Positions 6,996-14,697 of a DNA stretch of 35,230 nucleotides are shown one piece after another. The stretch spans positions 1 to 35,230 of the forward strand of contig JAISTW010000036.1 in assembly GCA_031272405.1 (NCBI GenBank). The letters are read 5' to 3'. The stretch's first letter is position 1, and every line of letters begins with the position of its first letter. Position numbers and translations under genes: made by a program. The notes below the pieces were generated by a model. The model was not told where the DNA came from, searched no databases, and saw nothing but the letters and a program-made list of their open reading frames with translations. This stretch comes from Desulfovibrio sp. GTDB taxonomy: Bacteria > Desulfobacterota > Desulfovibrionia > Desulfovibrionales > Desulfovibrionaceae.

Positions 6996-9698
6996 CTATT
7001 GTTTCGGCATACCTACTGAATATTTTGTTCCGTCGTCTTCCAGTTCAACAAGAAATTCCCCGTCGCTGTTCACGTCCAGCCGAATTTCCGGAGCGAGGGG
7101 CGCCTTCTGCGACATTTTTTCCAGAAGCGTCTGGGCAAGCTGCGGCAGGACGTTCGCCGCAAGGATATGGTCAATGTTCCGCGCGCCGGTGTCCACTTCG
7201 CTGCAGCGCTTCACCAGGGTTTCCACCAATGCTTCGGAATAACGCAGGCGGATTTTGTTGTTGGCCGCCAAGCGATCCCCGAGAGCATCCAATTTCATGC
7301 GGGCGATGCGGCCAAGCGCCTCGGAGGAGAGAGCGGCATACGGCACGATGGTCATGCGGGCAAGCAGAGCCGGCTTGAAGTGCGCGCATAAGTCCCGCCA
7401 GAGCAGAGCCTTGAGTTCATCCCCGGAGGCGGGATTTTCTTTCATGGCGGCGTCGCGCATTTTTTCCGAGCCGATGTTGGAAGTGAGCAGGATGACCGTG
7501 CTGCCGAAGCTGACTTTTTTACCCTCGCCGTCGGTCAGTTCGCCCTTGTCAAAAACCTGGTAGAAAAGATTCATCACGTCGGGATGTGCTTTTTCAACTT
7601 CGTCCAGCAAAATGACGCTGTAGGGGCGCCTGCGCACGGCCTCGGTGAGCAGACCGCCTTCGCCGTAGCCGACATAGCCGGGCGGAGAGCCTATCAGCCG
7701 CGATACCGTATGGCGTTCCTGAAATTCGCTCATGTTGATGGTGATGGCGCTTTCCTCATCACCGAAGAGCAAATCGGCCAAGGCAAGGCCTGTTTCCGTT
7801 TTGCCCACGCCCGATGGCCCGACGAGGAGAAAAACGCCGATGGGCGCTCCGGCTGGACGCAAGCCGGCCTTGCTCGCCTTGATGACCTTGGTCACGGCGG
7901 CGATGGCCGCTTCCTGCCCCTTGATGCGCTCGGCCAGACGGCTGTCCAGTTCGGCCACAAGGGCCGCTTCTTCCCGGGCCACCTTGCCCACGGGTATGCC
8001 CGTCCAGTCGGAGACCACTTGGGCCACGACATCCGGGGTCACTTCAATGCTGATGAGCGGATCTTCCCCGGCGGTAGAGGCGTAGGCGGCGCGCGCTTCA
8101 CCAAGGGATGCCTTCAGCGCGGCGGCGTCAGGAGTCTGCCCGTCGTCTTCCTCCTTTTGGGTCGCTTTCAGGGCCGCCGCATAGGCCGCGCGCGCTTCCG
8201 TCAGCGTCCGCGCCGCGCCGCGCTCTTTCTCCCAGCGTTCGAGTAGCGCTTTTGCCTTGTCCTGGAGGCGCACGATTTCATTGCGCAGATCGTCCATGCG
8301 TTCCGCGTTTTCCAGCGAGTCGGCGATGTCATCGGCGGCGTCCCGCTCCAGTCCGTCCAACTCGCGTCGCAGGGCCTGTATGCCGCGTTCGGCGTCTTCC
8401 AGAGCAGGCGGTTTGGCGGAAAGACTCATCTTTACCTTGGCGCAGGCCGTGTCCAGCAGGTCAATGGCCTTGTCCGGTAAAAAACGGCCGGTGATGAAAC
8501 GGTGGGCGAAATCCACGGCGCTTGTTATGGCATCGTCGCGCACTACTACGGCGTGAGCTTTTTCGTAGCTCTCGCGCAGACCCCGCAGAATCAGTGCGGC
8601 CGAGCGCGTGTCCGGCTCCTCCAGGCTGACGAGCTGGAAGCGGCGGGCCAGGGCGGGATCTTTTTCAAAATATTTCTTGTATTCCTTCCAGGTGGTCGCG
8701 GCGCAGGTGCGTAGTTCTCCCCGCGCCAGGGCCGGCTTGAGCAAATTGGCCGCGTCGGAGCCGCCGGCTTGGCCGCCCGCGCCCACGAGCATGTGCGCTT
8801 CGTCTATAAAGAGAATAATGGGTTTGGAACTGCCCTTGATCTCGTCAATCACTCCTTTAAGGCGGCGCTCAAATTCGCCCTTCATTCCAGCCCCGGCTTC
8901 CAGCAGTCCCATATCCAGCGAAAGCAACATCACCCCGGCAAGGGCTTCCGGCACATCCCCTTCCACAATGCGTTTGGCGAGACCCTCAATGACGGCGGTT
9001 TTGCCGACGCCCGGCTCCCCGACCAGAATGGGATTGTTTTTGCGCCGACGGGCGAGGATGGTCAGCATGTTGCGGATTTCGACGTCCCGGCCGAAGACGG
9101 CGTCAATTTTACCCGCGCGGGCCTTGGCGGTGAAATCCTCGCAAAACTGGGCGATAAAGCCTTGAGTTCCACCCGCGGCCGAGGCTGCTTTTTCCGTCGC
9201 CTCAATGTCGGGCGACGGCATATTTTCGGAGGAATCTTCCGTGAGGACGAAAAAGTTGCGTGTCGCCTCGTCGCGATTGACCTGGGCAAGGGAAGGCGCC
9301 CGAGCGCTTTGGGAATAATAGGCTGGGCGTCTGGCATAGGCCAACAACGCCGCGCCGGAACGGACGGCGTTCTGACGCAGGTCCACCGAAGCGATGAGCC
9401 AGGCCGTTTCCAACAATTCAACAAGCAGAGGGGAGAATCCCGGTCGCGCGGAATTGCCGCTTTTGAATGCGTCCAGCGATCGCGTGAAATCCTGTATCGC
9501 CTCCGCGCGGTCAATGCCGTAGCGTTCCAGGAGCAAGGCGATGTCGGCTTCCTTGCTTTCCAGACATTTCAGCAAAAAATGTTCTGCGGCCACCTCGTAG
9601 TGCGTTCTGTTGACCGCCAGACCGGCGGCGTCGTAAAGAGCCTGCGTGCAAAAGCTGTTGCATTTGTCCAGCAGCCGCTTGATGTCCACTCCGGTCAT
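6996..9698 (-). CDS. tssH: T6SS sheath-recycling AAA+ ATPase ClpV
   Basis: A 900-aa ClpB-type double AAA+ ATPase. It has an N-domain (about 1-150), a first ATPase with Walker A G-E-P-G-V-G-K-T (227-234) and Walker B L-F-I-D-E (296-300), a shortened middle coiled coil (about 430-515), and a second ATPase with G-P-S-G-V-G-K-T (627-634) and I-L-L-D-E (696-700). The T6SS context and divergent N-domain make it ClpV (TssH), which unfolds contracted TssBC sheaths so subunits can be reused. The ATG at 9698 follows AGGGGGA. It lies behind the intrinsic terminator after hcp, so its expression probably depends on read-through or a weak local promoter. Confidence 0.95.
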   Translation of the reverse strand: MTGVDIKRLLDKCNSFCTQALYDAAGLAVNRTHYEVAAEHFLLKCLESKEADIALLLERYGIDRAEAIQDFTRSLDAFKSGNSARPGFSPLLVELLETAWLIASVDLRQNAVRSGAALLAYARRPAYYSQSARAPSLAQVNRDEATRNFFVLTEDSSENMPSPDIEATEKAASAAGGTQGFIAQFCEDFTAKARAGKIDAVFGRDVEIRNMLTILARRRKNNPILVGEPGVGKTAVIEGLAKRIVEGDVPEALAGVMLLSLDMGLLEAGAGMKGEFERRLKGVIDEIKGSSKPIILFIDEAHMLVGAGGQAGGSDAANLLKPALARGELRTCAATTWKEYKKYFEKDPALARRFQLVSLEEPDTRSAALILRGLRESYEKAHAVVVRDDAITSAVDFAHRFITGRFLPDKAIDLLDTACAKVKMSLSAKPPALEDAERGIQALRRELDGLERDAADDIADSLENAERMDDLRNEIVRLQDKAKALLERWEKERGAARTLTEARAAYAAALKATQKEEDDGQTPDAAALKASLGEARAAYASTAGEDPLISIEVTPDVVAQVVSDWTGIPVGKVAREEAALVAELDSRLAERIKGQEAAIAAVTKVIKASKAGLRPAGAPIGVFLLVGPSGVGKTETGLALADLLFGDEESAITINMSEFQERHTVSRLIGSPPGYVGYGEGGLLTEAVRRRPYSVILLDEVEKAHPDVMNLFYQVFDKGELTDGEGKKVSFGSTVILLTSNIGSEKMRDAAMKENPASGDELKALLWRDLCAHFKPALLARMTIVPYAALSSEALGRIARMKLDALGDRLAANNKIRLRYSEALVETLVKRCSEVDTGARNIDHILAANVLPQLAQTLLEKMSQKAPLAPEIRLDVNSDGEFLVELEDDGTKYSVGMPKQ

Positions 9699-9729
9699 GG
9701 TTTCCCCCTGTCGTCAAAATCAAAAAGCC

Positions 9730-9764
9730 GCAAAAAAGAAAAACGGGGAGATATCTCCCCGTTT
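9730..9764 (-). terminator. Intrinsic terminator after hcp
   Basis: A perfect 24-base palindrome at 9741-9764 contains ACGGGGAGA/TCTCCCCGT. On the minus strand it is followed by a T-rich run (9743-9730, interrupted by one C), the classic Rho-independent form. It sits 27 bases after the hcp stop and 32 bases before the clpV start. It probably protects the hcp message and lowers clpV expression relative to the tube and sheath genes. Confidence 0.88.
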
Positions 9765-9791
9765 GCCGCGCCGTTCAGTCAGATTGCCACA

Positions 9792-10271
9792 TCAGGCCTT
9801 CCAGTTGTCCACATACTCGATATTGCCGTCGTTGTATGTCCAGGTGATCTTGGAATAAGTGAAACTGACCTCTTCCATGTCATGATAGGGTTTGTTTTCA
9901 GGCAGGAAGGTCAAGGGCGTGAATTCGCGCATGTTCACCACGATGGCCTCCTCCAGCTTGACCGTGAAGTATTTTTCCTCGGTGCCGTCGGGTTTGATGC
10001 GGTAGTGGTCAAGGGTGACGTCGCACTGTTCCCCGGTGCAGCAGGCTTTGAAAAGCTTGGGACTTGCCGCGTCCTTGCCCTTGGTGACGACAAGCGGGTG
10101 ATGGACGCGCTGGCCGGTAGGCAGTCCGGTGTGGGTGTCCTTGGGTATTTCCACGTTGTGATCAATGGCGTAGACGAGAATCTTGTCCTTTTTGTCGCCG
10201 CCCTGTGGGCAGTCGCCTTTGACGTCTCCCTGACTTTTCCCTTTGACGGCCATATAGGCGGTAAGAGCCAT
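9792..10271 (-). CDS. hcp: T6SS tube protein Hcp
   Basis: A 159-aa Hcp (TssD) protein. It forms hexameric rings that stack into the inner tube propelled by the sheath, and may carry effectors in its lumen. Family features are the start M-A-L-T-A-Y-M-A-V-K-G, the central loop region with H-H-P-L-V-V-T-K, and the C-terminal V-S-F-T-Y-S-K-I-T-W. Length is normal, with no C-terminal toxin extension. Three central cysteines (C-C-T-G-E-Q-C) are unusual and might form a disulfide. The ATG has AAAGGAG seven bases upstream. It lies 39 bases after tssC and is followed by a strong terminator. Confidence 0.95.
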   Translation of the reverse strand: MALTAYMAVKGKSQGDVKGDCPQGGDKKDKILVYAIDHNVEIPKDTHTGLPTGQRVHHPLVVTKGKDAASPKLFKACCTGEQCDVTLDHYRIKPDGTEEKYFTVKLEEAIVVNMREFTPLTFLPENKPYHDMEEVSFTYSKITWTYNDGNIEYVDNWKA

Positions 10272-10310
10272 GTCGAATCTCCTTTGACTGATGTTTGACG
10301 GTTGCGAACG

Positions 10311-11780
10311 CTATTCCTTATCCAGTTTACCCACCAGCGAGAGGGTGAAGCTGGCTCCCATGTATTTGAAGTGCGGACGCGCCTTGATGGTGACGGAATA
10401 CCAGCCGGGATTGCCCGCCACATCACTCACCTCCACCCGGGCCATGCGCAGGGGCCGCTTGCTGCGGGTGACGGGATCAGGGTTGTCCATTTCCGTCACA
10501 TACTGGCTGAGCCACTTGTTCAGCTCGCGCTCCAAGTCTTCCCGCTCTTTCCATGTGCCTATGTTTTCCCGCTGGATGACCTTGATGTAGTGGGCCAGCC
10601 TGTTCATTATCATCATGTAGGGCAGTTGTGTGGACAGACGAAAATTGGTTTCCGCCTCCTTGCCTTCGGGCGTATTGGGGAAAATTTTTGGAGCCTGGCA
10701 GGAATTGGCGGAAAAGAAAGCCGCGTTGTCCGACCCCTTGCGCATGGTCAGGGCAATAAAACCCTCTTCGGCGAGCTCATACTCCCGGCGTTCGGAAATA
10801 AGCACCTGGGTGGGGATTTTGGTCTGCGTCTGGCCCATGGCCTCGAAATTGTACAGGGGGAGGTCTTCCACTGAGCCTCCGCCCTGGGGGCCGATGATAT
10901 TACTGCACCAGCGGTATTTGGCGAAGGAATCCGTCAGGCGCGCGGCGAGGGCAAAGGATGTGTTGCCCCAGCAGAAGTCGTCCGTGGTGGCCGCCTGTTC
11001 TGTAAAATTGAAGGTTTTGACGGGCACGGTTTCCTCCCCATAAGGCAGGCGCAGAAGAAAGCGCGGCAGGGTCAGGCCCACGGAGCGCGCGTCTTCCGAT
11101 TCTCGGAAGGAGCGCCATTTGGCGTATTTGGGACCTTCGAAAATGCCGTGCAGGTCCTTGAGGTTGGGCAATCCCTCCCAGGAGTCCAGCCCGAAGAAAC
11201 TTTTGTCGGCCGCGGCGATAAAGGGCGCGTGGGACATGGTGGACACCGAGGCCGCGTACTGCAGCAACTTCATATCCTGCGGACCGGGGCCAAAGTCGTA
11301 ATCGGCGATGACCGCGCCCACGGGTTGCCCGCCGAACTGGCCGTATTCCGCCGTGTAGAGATGCTTGTACAGGCCGGACTTGACCACTTCCGGCGCGTCC
11401 TCGAAGTCGGCCAGCAGATCTTCCTTGGAGACATTGATGATCTCAATCTTGTTGTTCTCGCGGAAATCCGTCTTGTCCACCAGGTATTTCAGGGAACGCC
11501 AGGATGATTCCAGCTTCTGAAATTTTTCGTTGTGCATGATGGCATTGACGGCGGAGGAGAGCTTGGCGTCCACCTCGCCTATCATATCATCAACGAGATT
11601 CGGGGAAATTTTGGCCTCCGGCCTGACGACGACCAATTCCTTCAGAAAAGCCTGCAAGCCGGCGCGCGTGACGGAGTAGCCGTCGTCGGTCGGGGCGAGT
11701 TTTGACGCTTCGATAATTTCATCCAGAAGATTCGCGCCCCGCGCGGACTCCTGAACATTTCCCGTTTGCTCCTGAGACAT
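10311..11780 (-). CDS. tssC: T6SS sheath large subunit TssC (copy 1)
   Basis: A 489-aa TssC/VipB protein of normal length. With TssB it builds the contractile sheath. Family signatures are E-S-S-W-R-S-L-K-Y-L-V, the N-V-S-K-E-D-L-L-A-D-F-E segment, Q-F-G-G-Q-P-V-G, F-C-W-G-N and the C-terminal P-H-F-K-Y-M-G-A-S-F-T-L-S-L. Near the N-terminus, N-L-L-D-E-I-I-E-A-S-K-L-A-P matches the helix that ClpV recognises in VipB. It lies 17 bases after tssB, the usual partner order. AGGAG precedes the ATG at 11780. A second TssC is encoded at 31922-33382. Confidence 0.96.
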   Translation of the reverse strand: MSQEQTGNVQESARGANLLDEIIEASKLAPTDDGYSVTRAGLQAFLKELVVVRPEAKISPNLVDDMIGEVDAKLSSAVNAIMHNEKFQKLESSWRSLKYLVDKTDFRENNKIEIINVSKEDLLADFEDAPEVVKSGLYKHLYTAEYGQFGGQPVGAVIADYDFGPGPQDMKLLQYAASVSTMSHAPFIAAADKSFFGLDSWEGLPNLKDLHGIFEGPKYAKWRSFRESEDARSVGLTLPRFLLRLPYGEETVPVKTFNFTEQAATTDDFCWGNTSFALAARLTDSFAKYRWCSNIIGPQGGGSVEDLPLYNFEAMGQTQTKIPTQVLISERREYELAEEGFIALTMRKGSDNAAFFSANSCQAPKIFPNTPEGKEAETNFRLSTQLPYMMIMNRLAHYIKVIQRENIGTWKEREDLERELNKWLSQYVTEMDNPDPVTRSKRPLRMARVEVSDVAGNPGWYSVTIKARPHFKYMGASFTLSLVGKLDKE

Positions 11781-11797
11781 GGTGCGGCTCCTGATTG

Positions 11798-12283
11798 TTA
11801 TTCTGTAAGACCGAGGGCCGAGAGCAACTGCGCCCTGGCTGTGTCGTCCCGGACGACTTCCTGCACTTTTTTGCGGAAATCGGGAATGTTGGACAAGGGG
11901 CCCTTGAGGGCCTTGAGGGCTTCGCGCAATTTGAGCAATTCCGTCAGTTCCGGCACCTGCCGCGCCACGGAATCCGGCTCGAAATCCTTGAGGCTGGCGA
12001 AGGAAAGGCTCACAGGTATGGTCGCCCCTTCCTCTCCGGAGAGCTTGTCGTCAACCACAATGTCCAGCTTGACGTCCTGGGCTTTCAAGACGTCGTTGAA
12101 ATTGTCCTTGTCCACGGAAATGGGGGCGCGGTCTTCCAGCGGTCTGTCGTCGGGCCGGTGGGTGAAGTCCCCAAGCACGGTGAGCTTGAGCGGAAGCTCC
12201 ACTTCAGCCTGGGTGTCGCCGGTGGCCGGTTTGTAGACGATGTTGACCCGTTCCTTGGGCGCCACTGAACCTTCTTTGGCCAT
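11798..12283 (-). CDS. tssB: T6SS sheath small subunit TssB
   Basis: A 161-aa TssB/VipA protein. It pairs with TssC to form the contractile sheath. Typical features are K-E-R-V-N-I-V-Y, the segment E-L-P-L-K-L-T-V-L-G-D-F, and the C-terminal helix L-R-E-A-L-K-A-L-K-G-P-L-S-N-I-P-D-F-R that interlocks with TssC. GGGGAGGA precedes the ATG. It is the first gene of a tssB-tssC-hcp unit with its own promoter just upstream. No tssB partner is found next to the second tssC, so this TssB would have to serve both. Confidence 0.95.
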   Translation of the reverse strand: MAKEGSVAPKERVNIVYKPATGDTQAEVELPLKLTVLGDFTHRPDDRPLEDRAPISVDKDNFNDVLKAQDVKLDIVVDDKLSGEEGATIPVSLSFASLKDFEPDSVARQVPELTELLKLREALKALKGPLSNIPDFRKKVQEVVRDDTARAQLLSALGLTE

Positions 12284-12311
12284 GGTATCCTCCCCGAGGC
12301 TAATTTTTTAA

Positions 12312-12340
12312 ACTATAACCAATTGTTCAAAGTCCGTCAA
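12312..12340 (-). promoter_or_regulatory. Sigma70-like promoter of tssB-tssC-hcp
   Basis: On the minus strand TTGACG (12340-12335), 17 bases, then TATAGT (12317-12312). Each hexamer matches the sigma70 consensus in five of six positions and the spacing is ideal. Transcription would begin near 12305, giving a leader of about 20 bases with GGGGAGGA before the tssB ATG. This separates the sheath-tube genes from the upstream spike cassette. Confidence 0.7.
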
Positions 12341-12377
12341 ACTTGTTTGTTCCCGGGATATCAGCGCCGGTTTCGCG

Positions 12378-12416
12378 TCACAGGCGGGAAAAGAGGGCAA
12401 CTTTATCGAAGCGCAT
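12378..12416 (-). CDS. Possible 12-aa peptide upstream of tssB
   Basis: A tiny frame with a strong ribosome site: GGAGG (12426-12422), five bases, ATG at 12416, then MRFDKVALFSRL and TGA. It ends 38 bases before the -35 of the tssB promoter, so it would only be translated on a message from further upstream. It could be a remnant of a gene start or a coupled leader. Twelve codons are too few for a coding call by composition. Confidence 0.2.
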   Translation of the reverse strand: MRFDKVALFSRL

Positions 12417-12431
12417 GGCATCCTCCGGAAA

Positions 12432-12464
12432 CGTCCACCGTTTTTTTCGGTGTCTGGGTGGACG
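12432..12464 (-). terminator. Alternative hairpins after the DUF4150 gene
   Basis: Four bases after the PAAR-like stop, CGTCCACC and GGTGGACG (12432-12439 and 12457-12464) can pair as an 8-bp stem. Part of the same arm can instead pair as CACCG/CGGTG (12436-12452) around a run of seven identical bases (A on the minus strand). The two folds exclude each other. No long T-tract follows on the minus strand, so termination here may be weak or Rho-assisted. Confidence 0.4.
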
Positions 12465-12467
12465 GGT

Positions 12468-12872
12468 TCAACCCAGGCTCAGCACCGTCGCCTGGCTCGG
12501 GACGATGCAGGTCCCCACGGCGTTCGGAATCACGCCCAGACAGTTCTGTCCTGTGACGCTGGTGAGACGCTGGGCTGGCGCGCCGCCCACCATGATGGTG
12601 AAACAGCCCACATTGTATGCCGTCTGCCCGGCTTCCATGTGGGAAGCCATGCCCAGCAGCACACCCGGTTGATCCCCCAGGCTCACAAGGCCCTTGGAGA
12701 GCGCGTTGAGCGTGGGCGTGCATTCGGTGAGTACGTTGGCGGCCACAGGGGCCGTGGCCGCGCTCATGGCCGTGTTGGGGTAGGGAACCGGAGCGACGGC
12801 CGGCCCGACCGGGGTCAGGCAGACGTCGGGAAAGGCCATGTCCATCCCCGCGCCCATACTCAGCATAAACAT
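12468..12872 (-). CDS. DUF4150 PAAR-like T6SS spike tip
   Basis: A 134-aa protein. The D-V-C-L-T-P-x-G-P-A-V-A-P-V-P-Y-P-N motif marks the DUF4150 (PAAR-like) family, which sharpens the VgrG spike and often carries a toxin at its C-terminus. Here the protein ends with the PAAR-like fold (G-T-C-I-V-P-S-Q-A-T-V-L-S-L-G), so it is a naked tip without a toxin domain. The ATG at 12872 has AAAGGAG at proper spacing; the long in-frame extension upstream is antisense noise of the DUF3540 gene. It closes the spike cassette, 29 bases after the DUF3540 gene. Confidence 0.88.
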   Translation of the reverse strand: MFMLSMGAGMDMAFPDVCLTPVGPAVAPVPYPNTAMSAATAPVAANVLTECTPTLNALSKGLVSLGDQPGVLLGMASHMEAGQTAYNVGCFTIMVGGAPAQRLTSVTGQNCLGVIPNAVGTCIVPSQATVLSLG

Positions 12873-12901
12873 GATTGCGCTCCTTTGGAAACTCCCCGGT
12901 G

Positions 12902-13549
12902 TCAACCGAGCTGAATCAGCTTCGCGTCCGTACGGGCCGTTTCCTCGGCCAAGTTGAGGCCGTTTTTGCTCATGACAACGGCGTTGCCGCCGGTCATCAG
13001 GGTGGAATTGCCGGCCCGCGTTTCGTCGTCGCCTTCCACGACTCGCCGGGACGAGCCCAGGCACTGCGTCAGGGAGCGGAACACGGAAAGGGCTGTGCCG
13101 CCCAGTGTGGTCAGGGCGCGGCAACAGACTTCGACGACGTCCGACGCGCTTTTGACGTTCAGTATGTGTAGCGCGCCGTTTTTGGCGGTCACGGCAAGGT
13201 CTGCCGCGCGCATTCCCAGCCTTTGGCCGCTTTGCAGCTCCAAGGCCTCGGCGCAGCTCACGGTCAGGGCGCCGGCGCATTCCATGTCGCTTTGCGGCGG
13301 CAGGCGCAGGCAGGCCCGTTCCCCCTCGTCGCGAAAAAGAACGGCAAGCACAATGTGCCTGCCGTCTTCAAGCTGGGCCAGCAGCACCGTGTCGCCCTTT
13401 TGCGGCCGCAAAAGGCAGCTCGCGGCAAGGCGCGCGTCGACAGCCATATTGCCGCAAACGACGCGGCAGGCCCCGTCGCCGTCGCAAAGCGTCTTGCCCG
13501 TGACAAGCCGCGCCTCAAGGTTTGCATACAGTTCGGCGGTTTGAGTCAT
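12902..13549 (-). CDS. DUF3540 T6SS-associated protein
   Basis: A 215-aa protein that I assign to DUF3540 from its short OB-like N-terminal half (R-P-Q-K-G-D-T-V-L-L-A-Q-L-E-D-G) and helical C-terminus ending in G-N-A-V-V-M-S-K-N-G-L-N-L-A. DUF3540 genes are usually found between DUF2169 and DUF4150 genes in VgrG cassettes. Their molecular role is not established; the first half resembles a spike OB fold, so it may be a structural or loading part of the spike. GAGGAAA precedes the ATG at 13549. Spacing to neighbours is 26 and 29 bases, within one operon. Confidence 0.78.
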   Translation of the reverse strand: MTQTAELYANLEARLVTGKTLCDGDGACRVVCGNMAVDARLAASCLLRPQKGDTVLLAQLEDGRHIVLAVLFRDEGERACLRLPPQSDMECAGALTVSCAEALELQSGQRLGMRAADLAVTAKNGALHILNVKSASDVVEVCCRALTTLGGTALSVFRSLTQCLGSSRRVVEGDDETRAGNSTLMTGGNAVVMSKNGLNLAEETARTDAKLIQLG

Positions 13550-13575
13550 ACCAGTTTCCTCATGCGCGGCGCGCG

Positions 13576-14697
13576 TCAGTCCGCTCCGTCGCGGGGTTTC
13601 TCTGCGGCAGTGTGTCGTCCGGTCCTGTCCGGCCTGGGTTTTGCGCGCGGAACAAATGCTTCCGCCGCAGTCCGCTCCGCGTCCTGCTGTTGCAGAAGCG
13701 TCTTTTTGCTGTTCCCGAAACGCGTTCCCTCTTCCACAGCCCCGTGGAATTGGGCCATATACAAGCTTGTTCCGGTAAAGTCCCCCTCGCTCAGGTCAGC
13801 GTGGGAAAAATCCGCGTTTTTCAGGTTGGCGCCGGTAAAATTCGTCCGGCAAAGGCGGGCCTTCTGAAAAAGGCACAGTTCAAAATCCGCGTCGGCGCAG
13901 TCGGCCATGCTCAGATCACCTTCCGAAAAGACGGACTGCCTGAAGACGCCGCCGCAAAGAACGGCCGAAGTCAGCTTCGCGCCGGCAAAGAAGGCGCTTT
14001 CCGCCCGTGTTTGGCGCAGAGAAGCTCCTTTCATGGAAGCGCCGCTGAAATTGCACATGGGCAGACTGCAGCCTGAAAAGTCCGCTCCGTCCAGCTTTGA
14101 CCCGTCAAATTGCACGATTTCCATGTCCAGCCCCGTAAAGCCGTATCCAGTGAAATCGCAGCCGCGAAAGAACACCTTGCGCAGTCGGGCGCCGGCCAAG
14201 ATCAGGCCGCGCAGGTCGCTTTCGCTGAAGGCAAGTCGAATCATGGTCGCGTCGGAAAAGTCCGCGCCCGCGCAACGCGCTTCCCGTAACGTATTCTGTT
14301 CAATTTTTGTCCGATGAAAACGCGCGCCGGTCAGGTTCGTCTCCTCCAACGAACACATGCGGATGGTCGCGTCGGAAAAGTCAGCGTCGGAAATGTCGCT
14401 TTTGCCGAACAGGGTCATGAACAGCGTCGCCCCGCGCAGGTCGGCTCTGGGCATGAACATTCCCATCCAGTTGAGTTTTTCAAAGCGGGTTTCGCAAAAA
14501 CGGGCGCCGGTAAAATCGCAGTCCGCGAAACCCGTGCGGCTGATGTCCGCGCGGGAGAAATCCGCCCCGGCAAAGCCGACTTTTTCGAAACGTCCGCCGG
14601 AGAGATCGGCCCCGGAGAGGTCAAGGCCGGAAAGGTCGCGGCTGACAATTGTTTGCCGCCGTGATATTTGCTCAAGAATTTCCGCGCGCAAGCTCAC
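13576..14697 (-). CDS. Pentapeptide-repeat protein
   Basis: A 373-aa protein made almost entirely of A(D/N)LXX-type pentapeptide repeats (for example S-G-A-D-L, A-G-A-D-F, T-G-A-R-F). They predict a right-handed quadrilateral beta-helix running from about residue 20 to 320. A basic, disordered-looking tail follows (R-A-K-P-R-P-D-R-T-G-R). I place the start at the GTG at 14697, which follows a G-rich ribosome site; the upstream TTG at 14721 is less likely. The frame overlaps the DUF2169 gene end by 26 bases. Such proteins appear next to DUF2169 in T6SS spike cassettes. It may be cargo, a spike extension or a chaperone; no enzyme motif is visible. Confidence 0.82.
   Translation of the reverse strand: MSLRAEILEQISRRQTIVSRDLSGLDLSGADLSGGRFEKVGFAGADFSRADISRTGFADCDFTGARFCETRFEKLNWMGMFMPRADLRGATLFMTLFGKSDISDADFSDATIRMCSLEETNLTGARFHRTKIEQNTLREARCAGADFSDATMIRLAFSESDLRGLILAGARLRKVFFRGCDFTGYGFTGLDMEIVQFDGSKLDGADFSGCSLPMCNFSGASMKGASLRQTRAESAFFAGAKLTSAVLCGGVFRQSVFSEGDLSMADCADADFELCLFQKARLCRTNFTGANLKNADFSHADLSEGDFTGTSLYMAQFHGAVEEGTRFGNSKKTLLQQQDAERTAAEAFVPRAKPRPDRTGRHTAAEKPRDGAD

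Noticed and set aside
5293-7242. A 649-codon plus-strand frame opposite the 5'-nucleotidase-like gene
   Set aside because: It crosses from the nucleotidase into clpV, has no recognisable domain, and lacks a ribosome site. The minus frame shows all metallophosphatase motifs.
12468-13280. A 136-residue N-terminal extension of the DUF4150 protein
   Set aside because: The extension overlaps the DUF3540 gene in another frame, is arginine-rich and has no motif. The ATG at 12872 has a proper ribosome site.
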